From NCBI GenBank assembly GCA_903871875.1, contig CAIQIR010000007.1:1-64000 (forward strand): DNA of 64,000 bases, written 5' to 3'. The notes under the pieces are model-generated. The model was not told the origin of the DNA. It searched no databases and worked only from the letters and a program-made list of their open reading frames with translations. The stretch comes from an uncultured Schlesneria sp. Its GTDB lineage: Bacteria > Planctomycetota > Planctomycetia > Planctomycetales > Planctomycetaceae. Positions 34,195 to 48,553 of this stretch are shown here, piece by piece; the stretch's first letter is position 1; every line of letters starts with the position of its first letter. A program made the position numbers and the translations under genes.

Positions 34195-36576
34195 TCAGTT
34201 TTTGTTTTTCTGCCACTGCTGCTTTAATTCGTCGAACCCCTTGAGCAGCCCCTTCTGTTTGGGTTTCGATTCCGTGGGCGTCGATTTGGGTTTGGACGGC
34301 GACGCGGGACTCGTCGGCACTTCAGCTCGGGACGAATCGGTCCGAGAAGAAGAATTGGTATGGCGGTCAGGCATAGTCGGCTCTGCTCCGCCCGAGGGGA
34401 TCATCGTCAGGCCTACTCGTTTTCGGTCTCGATCGACACTCAGCACCCAGACTTTGATGACGTCGCCAATCGAAACAACGTCGTGCGGCGATCGGACGAA
34501 GTGCGTCGCTAATTGGCTGATATGCACCAGCGCCGAATCCTTTAAGCCCACGTCGACAAACGCACCGAAGTCGACAACGTTCAACACTGTTCCCTGCAGT
34601 TCCATCCCGACTTCGATATCGCTGAGCGAGAGCACGCCTTGTCGGAAAACGGGCGGCGGAAGATCGGCTCGAGGATCTCGACCGGGACGCTGCAAGTCTT
34701 GCAGAATATCTTCCAGTGTGGGAATGCCGCATTCCAATTCATCGGCCAGCCGCGCGGCCACGACGCCACTCAATCGTTCCTTCAGAATCGATCGATCTGC
34801 CAGGGGCCTGACGTCCTCCGGGGTCAGCGAACAGCGAACGAGAAGCTTTCTCGCAATCTCATAACTTTCCGGGTGGATCCAGGTATTGTCGAGTGGTTCG
34901 TCGCCATCGAGTTTCAAAAATCCAGCAGCTTGCGTGAACGTCGCCGGACCAACTCCCGGAACATTCAATAGCTGTTGCCGATTGGTGAACGATCCCTGTT
35001 TGTCGCGATATTCGACGACCCTCCGGGCCAGTAGTTGATTAAAGCCGGAAACATGAGCCAACAACGACGAGCTTGCGCGATTGATATCCACTCCGACGTA
35101 GTTGACACACGACTCGACAACTTGATCCAGCGCGTCTTTCAATTGCTTGGCATTGAGGTCGTGCTGATACATCCCGACCCCGATATGTTGCGGTTCGATT
35201 TTAACCAGTTCGCTTAACGGATCCTGCAAGCGGCGACCAATCGAAATCGTGCCGCGGGCGATCGCATCCAGCTGCGGAAATTCCTGCTGCGCGACGGAAC
35301 TCGTCGAGTAAATACTGGCTCCCGCTTCGTTGACGACGATGTACTGCACGTCCGGACATTCGGACGCAATCAATTCGGCGACCAACTCTTCTGTCTCACG
35401 GCAAGCGGTTCCATTGCCAATCACGATGACCTGGCAGCGATGCTCGCGGATCAAGCCGGTCAGCTTTGTTTTGGCGTCAAGCTTCTTTTCGTCAGACAAC
35501 AGATACATGATGTCGACGACGACCACGCCACCGACCTCATCCAGTACGGCCAGTTTGCAACCGGTGCGAAATCCAGGATCGATGGCCAGCACGCGCTGGC
35601 TATGCAGGGGTGGTTGGAGCAGCAGGTTGCGCAGATTTTGGGCAAACACGGAAATCGCGTGACGTTCGGCTTTTTCGGTCAGATCCCGGCGGAATTCCCG
35701 ATCGAGCGCGGGTTGAATGAAGCGGCCCAATGCGTCCGTGGCGCAGGCTGCCAGAAATTCACGGCAGGCATGTTGTTCGAGTTGCAGGTGCTCTCCCGTG
35801 ACGCGAACAGCCCGGTCATCGTCCCAGCTGAAGCTGACTCGCAAGGCCTTTTGTTCCTCGCCGCGATTCAGTGCCAGGATTCGATGTGGAGGAATCTTGC
35901 TGATCGGTTCGGTGTATTCAAAATAGTCACGAAATTCGGGATGCGTCTGATCGGCGCTCTTGGTGCCGAACGAGGTCAATTGACCTGTTTCCCGCGCCAC
36001 CTTCCGACAACTTTCGCGGAGATTGGCATCGTCGCCAATCCGTTCGGCGATAATATCGGCCGCCCCCTCAAGCACTTTGATGACGTCAGGCAACTCTTGT
36101 TCTGAATTGACGTACTTCAGCGCAGTGTCGTTCAGCGAAGTCTGGGACTCCGACTGATTCCAGATCGCGTCGGCCAGTGGTTCCAACCCTCGTTCTTTCG
36201 CCATCGTCGCCCGCGAGCGCCGTTTCGGGCGAAACGGAAGATAGAGGTCATCCAAACGTTTGAGCGAATCGGCCTGTTCGATTTCGGTTTTGAGTGCCGG
36301 TGTCAGTTTACCCTGGGCCTCGATCAGCCGCAGAATATCGGCCGCTCGCTCGGCCAGATGCCGCAACGAGATCACCCGTTCCTGAATGGCACGGATCTGT
36401 TCTTCGTGCAGATTTCCCGTTCGCTCTTTGCGATATCGGGTAATAAAAGGAACGGTATTACCTTCGTCCAGCAGTTGCACGGTGTGCTGCACCTGGTCGT
36501 AACGCAGGTGCAGTTCCGCGGCGACACGCTTGACGTCCACGTCCCGTGACTGATGCTGTTCCGTCATGTAGGCCAT
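34195..36576 (-). CDS. tex: Transcription accessory protein Tex (S1 RNA-binding)
   Basis: The 793-residue product has the full Tex architecture: an N-terminal helical region (residues 10-190, with NTVPFITRYRKERTG near 40-54), a YqgF/RNase H-like domain starting near 327 (VLAIDPGFRTGCKLAVLD), helix-hairpin-helix segments (NVPGVGPATFTQAAGFLKL near 535), and an S1 domain at about 645-722 (GVLSLSDIEVGMELQGTV). It ends in a Lys/Ser/Pro tail. Tex is a conserved, nucleic-acid-binding protein. The cellular role in planctomycetes is not known. The ATG at 36576 or the one at 36567 could be the start. It is divergent to the LysR gene with a 453-bp gap, and convergent with TMTC copy 3. Confidence 0.95.
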   Translation of the reverse strand: MAYMTEQHQSRDVDVKRVAAELHLRYDQVQHTVQLLDEGNTVPFITRYRKERTGNLHEEQIRAIQERVISLRHLAERAADILRLIEAQGKLTPALKTEIEQADSLKRLDDLYLPFRPKRRSRATMAKERGLEPLADAIWNQSESQTSLNDTALKYVNSEQELPDVIKVLEGAADIIAERIGDDANLRESCRKVARETGQLTSFGTKSADQTHPEFRDYFEYTEPISKIPPHRILALNRGEEQKALRVSFSWDDDRAVRVTGEHLQLEQHACREFLAACATDALGRFIQPALDREFRRDLTEKAERHAISVFAQNLRNLLLQPPLHSQRVLAIDPGFRTGCKLAVLDEVGGVVVVDIMYLLSDEKKLDAKTKLTGLIREHRCQVIVIGNGTACRETEELVAELIASECPDVQYIVVNEAGASIYSTSSVAQQEFPQLDAIARGTISIGRRLQDPLSELVKIEPQHIGVGMYQHDLNAKQLKDALDQVVESCVNYVGVDINRASSSLLAHVSGFNQLLARRVVEYRDKQGSFTNRQQLLNVPGVGPATFTQAAGFLKLDGDEPLDNTWIHPESYEIARKLLVRCSLTPEDVRPLADRSILKERLSGVVAARLADELECGIPTLEDILQDLQRPGRDPRADLPPPVFRQGVLSLSDIEVGMELQGTVLNVVDFGAFVDVGLKDSALVHISQLATHFVRSPHDVVSIGDVIKVWVLSVDRDRKRVGLTMIPSGGAEPTMPDRHTNSSSRTDSSRAEVPTSPASPSKPKSTPTESKPKQKGLLKGFDELKQQWQKNKN

Positions 36577-37029
36577 CCATGCCCCATTGGGCCAGACTCA
36601 CACACCGTTCAAATTTTGCGACGTTGGCTCGACTTGCAGTCTGTTCAAGGTCAACGGATAGGTAAAGATATCGCATTTTCGCGTCGCGAGGGGAAGCGAT
36701 AACGTCCTTTTCCGACAAATGGTTCTGGGATGCGGACGGGATTTGTTCGGATTGGTCATCTGGCCGCTTGGATCGGAGGGCAAACCGGCGGAAAAATCGG
36801 TCCACTTCGTTGACGATTAATATTTCCGGCGGATATGATCGCGCATCGGCCAAACCGATACTGGGGTTGGTCTCTTATTTCGCCTACAGATAGAATTTCG
36901 GCGGTTGCCAAACCGGTTGGTCGAGGTGCCCATGAGGTCGGGTTCGGATGTCCGTCATCGGACCGCGGCTCGATGAAAGCGTCCTCGTGCTGATTTTCGG
37001 TTTTGAAACTGTCGCCAGGCCATTGTTGA
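36577..37029. other. Divergent intergenic region between tex and the LysR gene
   Basis: No gene is seen. GCCAAACCG occurs at 36849-36857 and again at 36907-36915. Such paired short repeats 100-180 bases before a LysR gene could be its autoregulatory site, but this is only a guess. Confidence 0.35.
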
Positions 37030-37995
37030 ATGAACCTTCGTGACCTTGAACTCTTTTGCGAAGTCGCGCTACGGGGAAGCTTCTCCAAAGCGGCAAAAGC
37101 ACATCATATTTCTCAGCCGGCAGCGAGCGAGATTGTGAAGGGCCTCGAAGAACAATTGGGCTGTGAATTGCTCAACCGGGCGATCCGACCATTGGAACTG
37201 ACACCGGAAGGGCGAATCTACTACGACGGATGCCGTGAATTGATCGACGGATATCGGCGTCTGGAAGATCGGATCCTGCAGCGACGTGACAAGGTGGTCG
37301 GGCCTGTTCGAATTGCCTCGATCTATTCGGTCGGTCTCTTGCAGATGGATTGCTACGTCAAAGAGTTCGAACGGCTGTATCCAGATGCCGCACTGGATTT
37401 GCAGTATGTGCACCCCGAACAAGTGCTGACGAGCGTCTTGAACGAAGAAGTCGATCTGGGACTGATGTCATTCGCACCACGTCGCGCCGACCTCGTCTAC
37501 GAAACGTGGCAGGATCAGAAAATCGTCGTCGTCGTCTCTCCGCAGCATCCACTGGCCACTCGGTCCAGCGTCGCAGTGACGGAACTGGACGGCGAAGCGT
37601 TGGTTGGCTTCACCTTCGAACTGCGAATGCGTCAAGAGATTGATCGCTGGTTGAAACAGGCGAAAGTTTCGGTCAACGTCGTGCATGCTTTTGACAATAT
37701 CGAAAATATCAAACGAGCCGTCGAAGTGGGATCGGGACTGGGACTGCTGCCTGTTCAGACCGTTCGCCGCGAAGTCGAAATCGGCTCGCTGGTGGCTCTC
37801 GAACTGGAAGATGTCGAGTGGGTTCGCCGCCTCGATATCGTTTATCGACGGACGAAACCCTTCACGACAGCGATCAGCCGGTTTCTTGAACTGCTGCATC
37901 AGGATCCCGAGACCTTCTCTCGATCGGCGAACTCGGAAGCGGAATCCGTGTCTTCCCAAGCACCAACTGCCGGTCCCTCATCAAGACCCCGATAA
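37030..37995 (+). CDS. LysR-family transcriptional regulator
   Basis: The 321-residue product starts MNLRDLELFCEVALRGSFSK, a standard LysR winged-helix N-terminus, with AAKAHHISQPAASEIVKGLE as the recognition helix region (residues 20-42). An effector-binding domain (about 92-295) follows, with VGPVRIASIYSVGLLQMD and SVLNEEVDLGLMSFAPR. The tail is Ser/Pro-rich. It resembles CysB/CysL/GltC-type regulators. Its stop is 102 bases before gltB in the same direction, which suggests control of glutamate synthase, though regulators of that type are often divergent. It may be co-transcribed with gltBD. Confidence 0.92.
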   Translation: MNLRDLELFCEVALRGSFSKAAKAHHISQPAASEIVKGLEEQLGCELLNRAIRPLELTPEGRIYYDGCRELIDGYRRLEDRILQRRDKVVGPVRIASIYSVGLLQMDCYVKEFERLYPDAALDLQYVHPEQVLTSVLNEEVDLGLMSFAPRRADLVYETWQDQKIVVVVSPQHPLATRSSVAVTELDGEALVGFTFELRMRQEIDRWLKQAKVSVNVVHAFDNIENIKRAVEVGSGLGLLPVQTVRREVEIGSLVALELEDVEWVRRLDIVYRRTKPFTTAISRFLELLHQDPETFSRSANSEAESVSSQAPTAGPSSRPR

Positions 37996-38097
37996 CAAAA
38001 TCACGTTTCAGAGACTGAAAGCCTTCCCGGAATAATTGCTCCTCGCGAACAATTCATTGACAGGCAACCGACTGCGTTGCCATTTGAGAGCCCTGAC

Positions 38098-42672
<4,575 letters not shown>

Positions 42673-42763
42673 GCATTGAAGAGGACCAGCGGAAAATTCA
42701 CAGTGCTCTTTTTTCGTCTGAGCAATTCCGCGTATTTCGTGATTCAACATCTTTGGTATTCAC

Positions 42764-44230
42764 ATGGGCAAGCCGACAGGTTTTAAAGAGTTTCAACGTC
42801 AGACACCCAACGAGCAGGATCCGCGTCTGCGCATTCTGAATTGGAACGAATTCCACGAACACATGCCTGAGAAGGAACTGCGCACACAAGGCGCACGGTG
42901 CATGGACTGTGGAGTGCCGTTCTGCCACACCGGCTCATTGATGGCCGGTATGGCGGCAGGCTGTCCCGTCAACAACCTGATCCCGGAATGGAACGATCTG
43001 GTCTACCGTGGTCATTGGCGTGAAGCGCTCGACCGGTTGCACAAGACCAACAATTTCCCAGAATTCACCGGACGGGTTTGTCCCGCGCCGTGTGAAGGTT
43101 CGTGTGTGCTGGGCATCACGAACCCTGCAGTCACCATCAAGAATATCGAATGCTCGATCATCGATCATGGATTTCAGCAAGGCTGGGTTCAGCCGAATCC
43201 GCCACAAACCCGCACGGGGAAACGCGTCGCCATTGTCGGCTCGGGGCCGGCTGGGCTGGCAGCTGCGGCGCAACTCAACAGCGTCGGCCACGAAGTAACC
43301 GTCTTCGAACGAGCTGATCGCATCGGTGGCCTGTTGATGTACGGCATTCCCAACATGAAGTTGGAAAAGCATCTGGTACAGCGTCGTGTTGACCTGCTGG
43401 CGACCGAAGGCGTTCAATTCAAACCAGGAACCGAAATCGGTCGCGATATCAGCCCGATGGACCTGCGCGAACAATTCGACGCCATCGTCCTTTGCACCGG
43501 GGCGACCAAGCCGCGTGATCTGCCCATTCCCGGCCGAGAACTCAAGGGAATCCATATGGCCATGGATTTCTTGTATGCGAATACCAAAAGCCTGCTCGAT
43601 TCACAGCTTTCGGATGGCAAATTCATCAATGCCAAGGACAAGCACGTGGTTGTCATCGGTGGTGGCGATACGGGCAACGATTGTATCGGCACCTCAATGC
43701 GTCACGGCTGCAAGGGACTGATTAATCTCGAAATCGTTCCGATCTCTCCCGAGAAACGAGCGGCCAACAATCCTTGGCCGCAGTGGCCCCGAATTTTCCG
43801 CGTCGACTATGGTCATGCCGAAGTGGCCGCCGTTTTTGGCGAAGACCCGCGATTGTTCAGCACAACGACGGTGGAATTCCTCGGTAACGAAAAAGGCGAG
43901 GTTCGCGCGCTCAAGATTGCGAAGGCCGAACCCGCTCCGCCGTTCAAAGTCATTCCTGGTACGGAACGAGAAATCCCCGCCGATCTGGTCTTCCTGGCAC
44001 TCGGCTTCCTCGGTCCCGAATCGCCAGTCGCCGAACAATTGGGCGTGAAGCTGGATCCCCGATCGAACTACGAAGCGACGCACGGTCAGTTCAATACGAA
44101 TGTGCCTGGCGTGTTTGCTGCGGGTGACTGTCGTCGTGGTCAAAGTTTGATCGTGTGGGCGATCAACGAAGGCCGAGGTGCCGCTCGTGAATGTGACAAA
44201 TACTTGATGGGCAAAAGCGATCTGCCATAA
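42764..44230 (+). CDS. gltD: Glutamate synthase, small subunit
   Basis: The NAD(P)H-oxidising small subunit supplies electrons to GltB. The 488-residue length is normal. The N-terminal 4Fe-4S cysteines lie in [12 protein letters not shown] (Cys46, 49, 54) and GCPVNN (Cys67), and a second set is in CPAPCEGSC (Cys106, 110, 114). The FAD-binding Rossmann motif is [11 protein letters not shown] near 158-168, and the NADPH-site motif is [16 protein letters not shown] near 299-314. C-terminal FAD contact: [19 protein letters not shown]. The FAD/NAD(P) domain therefore looks complete. The start ATG has no strong binding site upstream. Co-transcription with gltB is very likely. Confidence 0.98.
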   Translation: MGKPTGFKEFQRQTPNEQDPRLRILNWNEFHEHMPEKELRTQGARCMDCGVPFCHTGSLMAGMAAGCPVNNLIPEWNDLVYRGHWREALDRLHKTNNFPEFTGRVCPAPCEGSCVLGITNPAVTIKNIECSIIDHGFQQGWVQPNPPQTRTGKRVAIVGSGPAGLAAAAQLNSVGHEVTVFERADRIGGLLMYGIPNMKLEKHLVQRRVDLLATEGVQFKPGTEIGRDISPMDLREQFDAIVLCTGATKPRDLPIPGRELKGIHMAMDFLYANTKSLLDSQLSDGKFINAKDKHVVVIGGGDTGNDCIGTSMRHGCKGLINLEIVPISPEKRAANNPWPQWPRIFRVDYGHAEVAAVFGEDPRLFSTTTVEFLGNEKGEVRALKIAKAEPAPPFKVIPGTEREIPADLVFLALGFLGPESPVAEQLGVKLDPRSNYEATHGQFNTNVPGVFAAGDCRRGQSLIVWAINEGRGAARECDKYLMGKSDLP

Positions 44231-44301
44231 TTCGTTACCAGCCGCTGGCCCGGTGCACAGCGGCAGATTGACGACTGATCCGAGAAGTGGGTGAATTCAT
44301 C

Positions 44302-44772
44302 ATGCGTATCGCTCTCGGTTGTGATCATGGCGGTTTTCCCCTCAAGCAACGCATCGTGGCTCTCGTACAAGCGGCGGGACACGAGGTGGTTGATTGCGGC
44401 ACGGATTCGGCCTGCTCTGTGGACTATCCCGACTATGCCCTGAAGGTCGGCGAAAAGATCCTGAGTGGCGCCGCTGATCGGGGAGTTCTGCTGTGCGGTA
44501 GCGGGGTCGGAATCAGCGTCGCGGCCAACAAGATTCCGGGTATTCGTGCCGGAATCTGCCACGACACCTATTCGGCACATCAAGGGGTCGAACACGACGA
44601 TATGAACGTGATTTGCCTGGGAGCGAGAATCGTCGGAGAAGAGTTAGCCGTGGAACTGGTGGCAGCCTTTTTGAAGGCCCAATTTACCCACGAAGAACGT
44701 CACGTTCGCCGTCTGAACAAGGTGCTGGAAATCGAGCGAGAGGCCTTAGAAGGAAAATTCAAGCGGAACTGA
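44302..44772 (+). CDS. rpiB: Ribose-5-phosphate isomerase B
   Basis: The enzyme interconverts ribose 5-phosphate and ribulose 5-phosphate in the pentose phosphate pathway (EC 5.3.1.6). The 156-residue product has MRIALGCDHGGFPLK (Asp8, His9), the catalytic Cys65 in LLCGSGVGISVAANK, the SVDYPDYA segment, and the phosphate-site HDTYSAHQGVEHDDMNVICLG. It fits the RpiB/LacAB family. The ATG at 44302 is chosen over a GTG at 44287, since it begins directly with the first beta strand. A 7-bp hairpin (GCCGCTG at 44241-44247 with CAGCGGC at 44258-44264) lies between gltD and this gene and may be a weak terminator. Confidence 0.96.
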   Translation: MRIALGCDHGGFPLKQRIVALVQAAGHEVVDCGTDSACSVDYPDYALKVGEKILSGAADRGVLLCGSGVGISVAANKIPGIRAGICHDTYSAHQGVEHDDMNVICLGARIVGEELAVELVAAFLKAQFTHEERHVRRLNKVLEIEREALEGKFKRN

Positions 44773-44869
44773 CTTCGCTTGAAATCGGAAAATGGTCGCT
44801 TCCCGCTGACAATCGAATCCCCTGCGTTTGCCGATCCAGCTGGACGAACTAACGCAAGGACAGAAGCGC

Positions 44870-45571
44870 ATGCCAGATCCCGTCACTCTTTTTTCGTGTC
44901 GACTGATTCTTCGCCCCTGGCTGGAGTCTGATCGAGAACCATTTGCGGCTCTCAATGCGGATCCGCAGGTCATGGAGTTCTATCCTTCGACGCTGACTCG
45001 ACCAGAAAGCGATGCCATGGTCGATCGAATTCAAGCGAGGTTTGATGAATCTGGCTGGGGACTGTGGGCCGTCGAGATGCTCCGCGCCCGATTACCAGAC
45101 CAGGACTCGCCGCAGGAAACTAGCCCGGTCTCTTCGAAGAATTCCGTCCTGGGAATATCCGATTCTTCGCTGCCGCAGACCGATCGACCGCAGGAGCTAT
45201 CGAAAAACGGCCCGTTCATCGGCTACGTGGGATTGTCGGTTCCCCGCTTTGAGGCTCACTTTACGCCGTGTGTGGAGATCGGCTGGAGACTGGCTCGTGA
45301 ATTCTGGGGACGGGGACTCGCGACAGAGGCGGCTCGCGTGGCCTGTCGTTTCGGATTCGAACAATTGGGCTTCAACGAGATCGTTTCGTTCACCGCAGCG
45401 ACGAATGAACGTTCCCGCCGCGTGATGCGGCGGCTGGGAATGACACACGATCCAGAAGACGATTTTGATCATCCGTCGCTCCCTGAGGGCCATCCCCTTC
45501 GCCGGCACGTGTTTTTTCGGTTGGCAAACCCCGCGATTTCGATGGAAAACTCTTGCTCCGGCGACTCATGA
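44870..45571 (+). CDS. GNAT-family N-acetyltransferase (RimJ/RimL-like)
   Basis: The 233-residue product starts at the ATG at 44870, preceded by AAGGACAGAAGCGC. An in-frame start at 44828 is less likely. It opens with LFSCRLILRPWLESDREPFA, the RimL-type beginning. The acetyl-CoA site is WRLAREFWGRGLATEAARVACRFGFEQLGF, with the R/Q-x-x-G-x-G/A motif as RGLATE. The end has TNERSRRVMRRLGM. Between WGLWAVEM and FIGYVGLSV there is an insert of about 45 residues, rich in Ser, Pro, Gln and Asp, which most RimL homologues lack. It is probably a surface loop. The substrate is unknown. Confidence 0.9.
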   Translation: MPDPVTLFSCRLILRPWLESDREPFAALNADPQVMEFYPSTLTRPESDAMVDRIQARFDESGWGLWAVEMLRARLPDQDSPQETSPVSSKNSVLGISDSSLPQTDRPQELSKNGPFIGYVGLSVPRFEAHFTPCVEIGWRLAREFWGRGLATEAARVACRFGFEQLGFNEIVSFTAATNERSRRVMRRLGMTHDPEDDFDHPSLPEGHPLRRHVFFRLANPAISMENSCSGDS

Positions 45572-45774
45572 CGACGCGTTTTGGACTGAACGACCGAGCA
45601 AACTCACGTCCGACCGGATCATTCGGAAAAGTCCTTGGCCATGATTTTTGTCGATTGGGTGCTGATTCAGTGGCGTGACAAAATCCAGGTCGATACCATT
45701 CCGCCTCCCACGGACGGGTGAAGTTTGTGTCGGTGAACGACACGTCGTTTTTTCAACCCGTTTGGGAAGCCCTT

Positions 45775-46563
45775 ATGTCAAACTCCGGGTCTGTGGAAAC
45801 CGTTCGAGAAGAAACTGAAGCGTCGCTGATCGCGCGCGCTCAGACAGCAGTCAGTCGTTGCAACTGGGAAGTCGGCGAATGCGCGGCGCTCTGGACCAAG
45901 CGGTTCGCACGCGGTCGAACAGACGCTGATTTCGCCGCTCTCGTTTCGCTCAGTGGCGATCAGGTCTACCAGCGCCGTCGTGTCTGGGAAACATTCGCCG
46001 ATGTTTATCAGAACTATCCGACATTGAAATGGTCACATTTCTACTCGGCGATCAATTGGGATGACGCGGCCGAATGCCTGCAATGGGCCGAAGACGTCCA
46101 GGCCGGCGTCGCCGAGATGAAAGCCTGGCGACGAGCCCAACGCGGCGAAGATCTGGACGCCCGCCCCATGGAAGAGGCGTTCGGCGATTTGCCGACCGAA
46201 CCCGCCCTGGCCCGCGAAGCGGCACCCTTTGATCACGAATCATCATTTTCGGTTTCGGCCAACGGCACGTCCGACGACCAGCCGAATCCAGATCTGACAC
46301 TGGCCGGCCGACCTCTTCCCGATAACAGCGACTACGCTCCATTCAAGGCGGATGCGACGACGGTTCCACCCCGTGAGTCGGGCGAACGCCCCATCCTGAG
46401 TGCCGAACAGACTGCCAAACGTCTGACGACAGCGATCGAACGTTGCCACAGCCTGATTACTCCTGACTTCATCAGCGAATTTGCAGAGCTTCCCGATAAG
46501 GTCCGCAAACGATTCCTCAAAGCGGCTGAACAGCTCGCGGAAAAGGTCGAAGAATTGAGCTGA
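45775..46563 (+). CDS. Unrecognised planctomycete-type protein (262 aa)
   Basis: I do not recognise a family. The start at 45775 has GGGAAG upstream. An in-frame start at 45718 is also possible. The N-terminal half (about residues 15-130) looks compact and helical, with VGECAALWTKRFARGRTDAD, SGDQVYQRRRVWETFADVY and FYSAINWDDAAECLQWAED, and it could bind nucleic acid because it is Arg/Trp-rich. The central part is acidic and Pro/Asp-rich. The C-terminal segment (about 215-260) is helical with LTTAIERCHSLITPDFISE and RFLKAAEQLAEKVEELS. It lies 33 bases before the hydrolase gene on the same strand, so the two may be co-transcribed. No signal peptide. Confidence 0.75.
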   Translation: MSNSGSVETVREETEASLIARAQTAVSRCNWEVGECAALWTKRFARGRTDADFAALVSLSGDQVYQRRRVWETFADVYQNYPTLKWSHFYSAINWDDAAECLQWAEDVQAGVAEMKAWRRAQRGEDLDARPMEEAFGDLPTEPALAREAAPFDHESSFSVSANGTSDDQPNPDLTLAGRPLPDNSDYAPFKADATTVPPRESGERPILSAEQTAKRLTTAIERCHSLITPDFISEFAELPDKVRKRFLKAAEQLAEKVEELS

Positions 46564-46596
46564 AGGTTCCCCGTCTTCCTGTGGAAGGAACAATCG

Positions 46597-47430
46597 ATGA
46601 TCAACAAGCCCGCTTGGATCTCTCGTGTCATTGTGTGGGCGGGCCTGTTGACATGGTCATCGTGGCAATCCGGCGTGATGGCCGATGAACCAATCAAAAA
46701 ACTGATCCTTCCCGGCGAAGCCTTTCTGGTGGAAGGACGCCCATCGTTCATCTTCACTCCCAGGGGAAATCTGCTGCCTGGACCGCGCCCCTGGGTCTTT
46801 TATGCACCCACACTCGAAGGGTATCCCGACGACCATGAAAAGTGGATGCACGAGCAGATTCTGAATGCCGGAGTCGCGGTGGCGGGGATCGACGTGGGCG
46901 AAGGATATGGAAGTCCGCAAGGACGCCGGCTGTTCACCGCCTTCTACGAAGAGATGACCAAAAAGCGAGGCTATGCCGCTCGCCCCTGCCTGCTGGGCCG
47001 TAGCCGTGGGGGACTTTGGGTAACGAGCTGGGCATGCGAGAACACCGACAAAGTGTCGGGTATCGCGGGAATTTATCCGGTGTTCGACCTGCGAACCTAT
47101 CCCGGAATCGCCAATGCAGCGCCCGCATACGACATGACGCCCGAACAATTAGAGTCGAAACTGGCGGTGCTGAATCCGATTGAACAGGTTCCCAAGTTGG
47201 TTGCAGCCCGGATTCCCGCGTTCTTTATTCATGGTGATGAAGATACGGTAGTTCCCCTGAAAGAGAACTCCGCCGAATTTGCCGCCAGGTATCGATCTGC
47301 GAAGGCCGAAGATGCGGTTACTTTGGTTGTTGTCAAAGGTCAGGGCCACAACTTCTGGGAAGGCTTCTTCCAATGCCAGGGATTGGTCAATTTCACGATC
47401 ACCTGTGCAAAGGACGGGGCCAAGCCCTGA
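46597..47430 (+). CDS. Secreted alpha/beta hydrolase
   Basis: The 277-residue product has a signal peptide (residues 1-29, MINKPAWISRVIVWAGLLTW, cleavage near VMA-DEP). The alpha/beta-hydrolase fold is supported by the nucleophile elbow GRSRGG with Ser136, the acid loop HGDEDTVVP with Asp216, and the histidine in GQGHNFWEG at His251. It resembles prolyl-oligopeptidase-like or acetyl-esterase-like hydrolases found near sugar-degradation genes in planctomycetes. The substrate is unknown. It follows the unrecognised gene by 33 bases. Confidence 0.88.
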   Translation: MINKPAWISRVIVWAGLLTWSSWQSGVMADEPIKKLILPGEAFLVEGRPSFIFTPRGNLLPGPRPWVFYAPTLEGYPDDHEKWMHEQILNAGVAVAGIDVGEGYGSPQGRRLFTAFYEEMTKKRGYAARPCLLGRSRGGLWVTSWACENTDKVSGIAGIYPVFDLRTYPGIANAAPAYDMTPEQLESKLAVLNPIEQVPKLVAARIPAFFIHGDEDTVVPLKENSAEFAARYRSAKAEDAVTLVVVKGQGHNFWEGFFQCQGLVNFTITCAKDGAKP

Positions 47431-47690
47431 TTTCCCCGTCGCCGACCGAAGGTCGTGAAAGCCTGTGTGAGAAACCAGGCAACTTCGCGAATGGGACGGA
47501 CGAAAATCCTCTCATCTTGACTGAACGGTCGGTTACCGATACGGTCCCGTCGCGCGAAGGTACGAAGGCCGCGACGGATACATGGTTTTGTGCGACAACG
47601 ATTGTCGGCTCAAGATCCTGATTGATTCGTTGGGATCGAAACAGCTCACATTAACGACTTATACTGAACGGACTTGAGGCAAGGACGCCG

Positions 47691-48506
47691 ATGGCCGGGT
47701 TTCACACACATATTACGGTCAGCACCGCTGTCGGCGTAGGATACGCCTTCGTGGGTGGCTACGTGTTCCACCTGCCGCTGTCGACCTGTGCGATTGCTGG
47801 CGGTCTCTGTTCGATTTGCGGGATCATGCCCGATTTGGACAGCGATCATGCTGTTCCCGCCCGCGAAACACTGAGTTTTCTGGCGGCAGTCGCTCCGATG
47901 CTGCTCTTTTACCGATTCCACTATGAGGGATTGGCGACCGAAAATATTCTGTTATTCGGGGCACCGCTGTATCTGCTGATTCGATTCGGTTTTGGGCAAA
48001 TGCTGAAGGTTTCGGTCCACCGAGGCATGTTTCACAGCATTCCCGCCGCCCTGATCGCGGGGCTGATTGCCTACGTGTTGTGCGATACCGGCGTCAGCGT
48101 GGGCCGTAGTTTTAAGGGAGTCGGCGCCGTCATCGGATATTTGACCCATTTGATTTTGGACGAAATCTGGGCCGTGGAACTGGCGGGCGGCCGGTTGCGA
48201 CTCAAAAAATCGTTCGGCACGGCAATGAAGTTTTTCGGAAATTCCGGCCCGGCGAATTCGTCAACATGGGCCTTACTCACGGGATTGTCCGCGTTCGCGG
48301 CGAACGATCTGGGCCATCCTGAAATTGCGGCTCCTTTTCAGCGAGCTCGGCCAGGATTATTAGCCCCGGCTCAAGCGAATCGACCGATACTCCAAAACAC
48401 GCCCGCACAAGACGGATTGCCGTTACCGCGACGCCCCGCCAATAGTGGCCGACAAACCAGACCCGAACCCCGTCACACGAACCTTCAAGATGACGGATGG
48501 CGATGA
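47691..48506 (+). CDS. DUF457/YdjM-like membrane metal-binding protein
   Basis: The 271-residue inner-membrane protein begins MAGFHTHITVST and has the acidic motif GIMPDLDSDHAV at about residues 44-55, which together are the metal-site hallmarks of the YdjM/LexA-regulated DUF457 family (membrane-bound metal-dependent hydrolases). Four or five membrane helices are expected between residues 12 and 150. HRGMFHSIPAA near 108-118 and THLILDEIW near 151-159 are the second and third conserved histidine/acid blocks. A Pro/Arg-rich hydrophilic tail follows after 210. The role is unknown. The CvpA-family gene follows 47 bases later in the same direction. Confidence 0.88.
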   Translation: MAGFHTHITVSTAVGVGYAFVGGYVFHLPLSTCAIAGGLCSICGIMPDLDSDHAVPARETLSFLAAVAPMLLFYRFHYEGLATENILLFGAPLYLLIRFGFGQMLKVSVHRGMFHSIPAALIAGLIAYVLCDTGVSVGRSFKGVGAVIGYLTHLILDEIWAVELAGGRLRLKKSFGTAMKFFGNSGPANSSTWALLTGLSAFAANDLGHPEIAAPFQRARPGLLAPAQANRPILQNTPAQDGLPLPRRPANSGRQTRPEPRHTNLQDDGWR

Positions 48507-48553
48507 CGGTTACGCACGAGACAAATCGTTAAGCAACGCTAAGGATTTCGATC

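Noticed and set aside
35440-36105. Plus-strand frame of 221 codons opposite tex
   Set aside because: Lies inside the tex YqgF and N-terminal coding region, no independent motif or binding site.
36458-36853. Minus-strand frame overlapping the tex start
   Set aside because: It overlaps the conserved Tex N-terminus in another frame and has no recognisable protein features.
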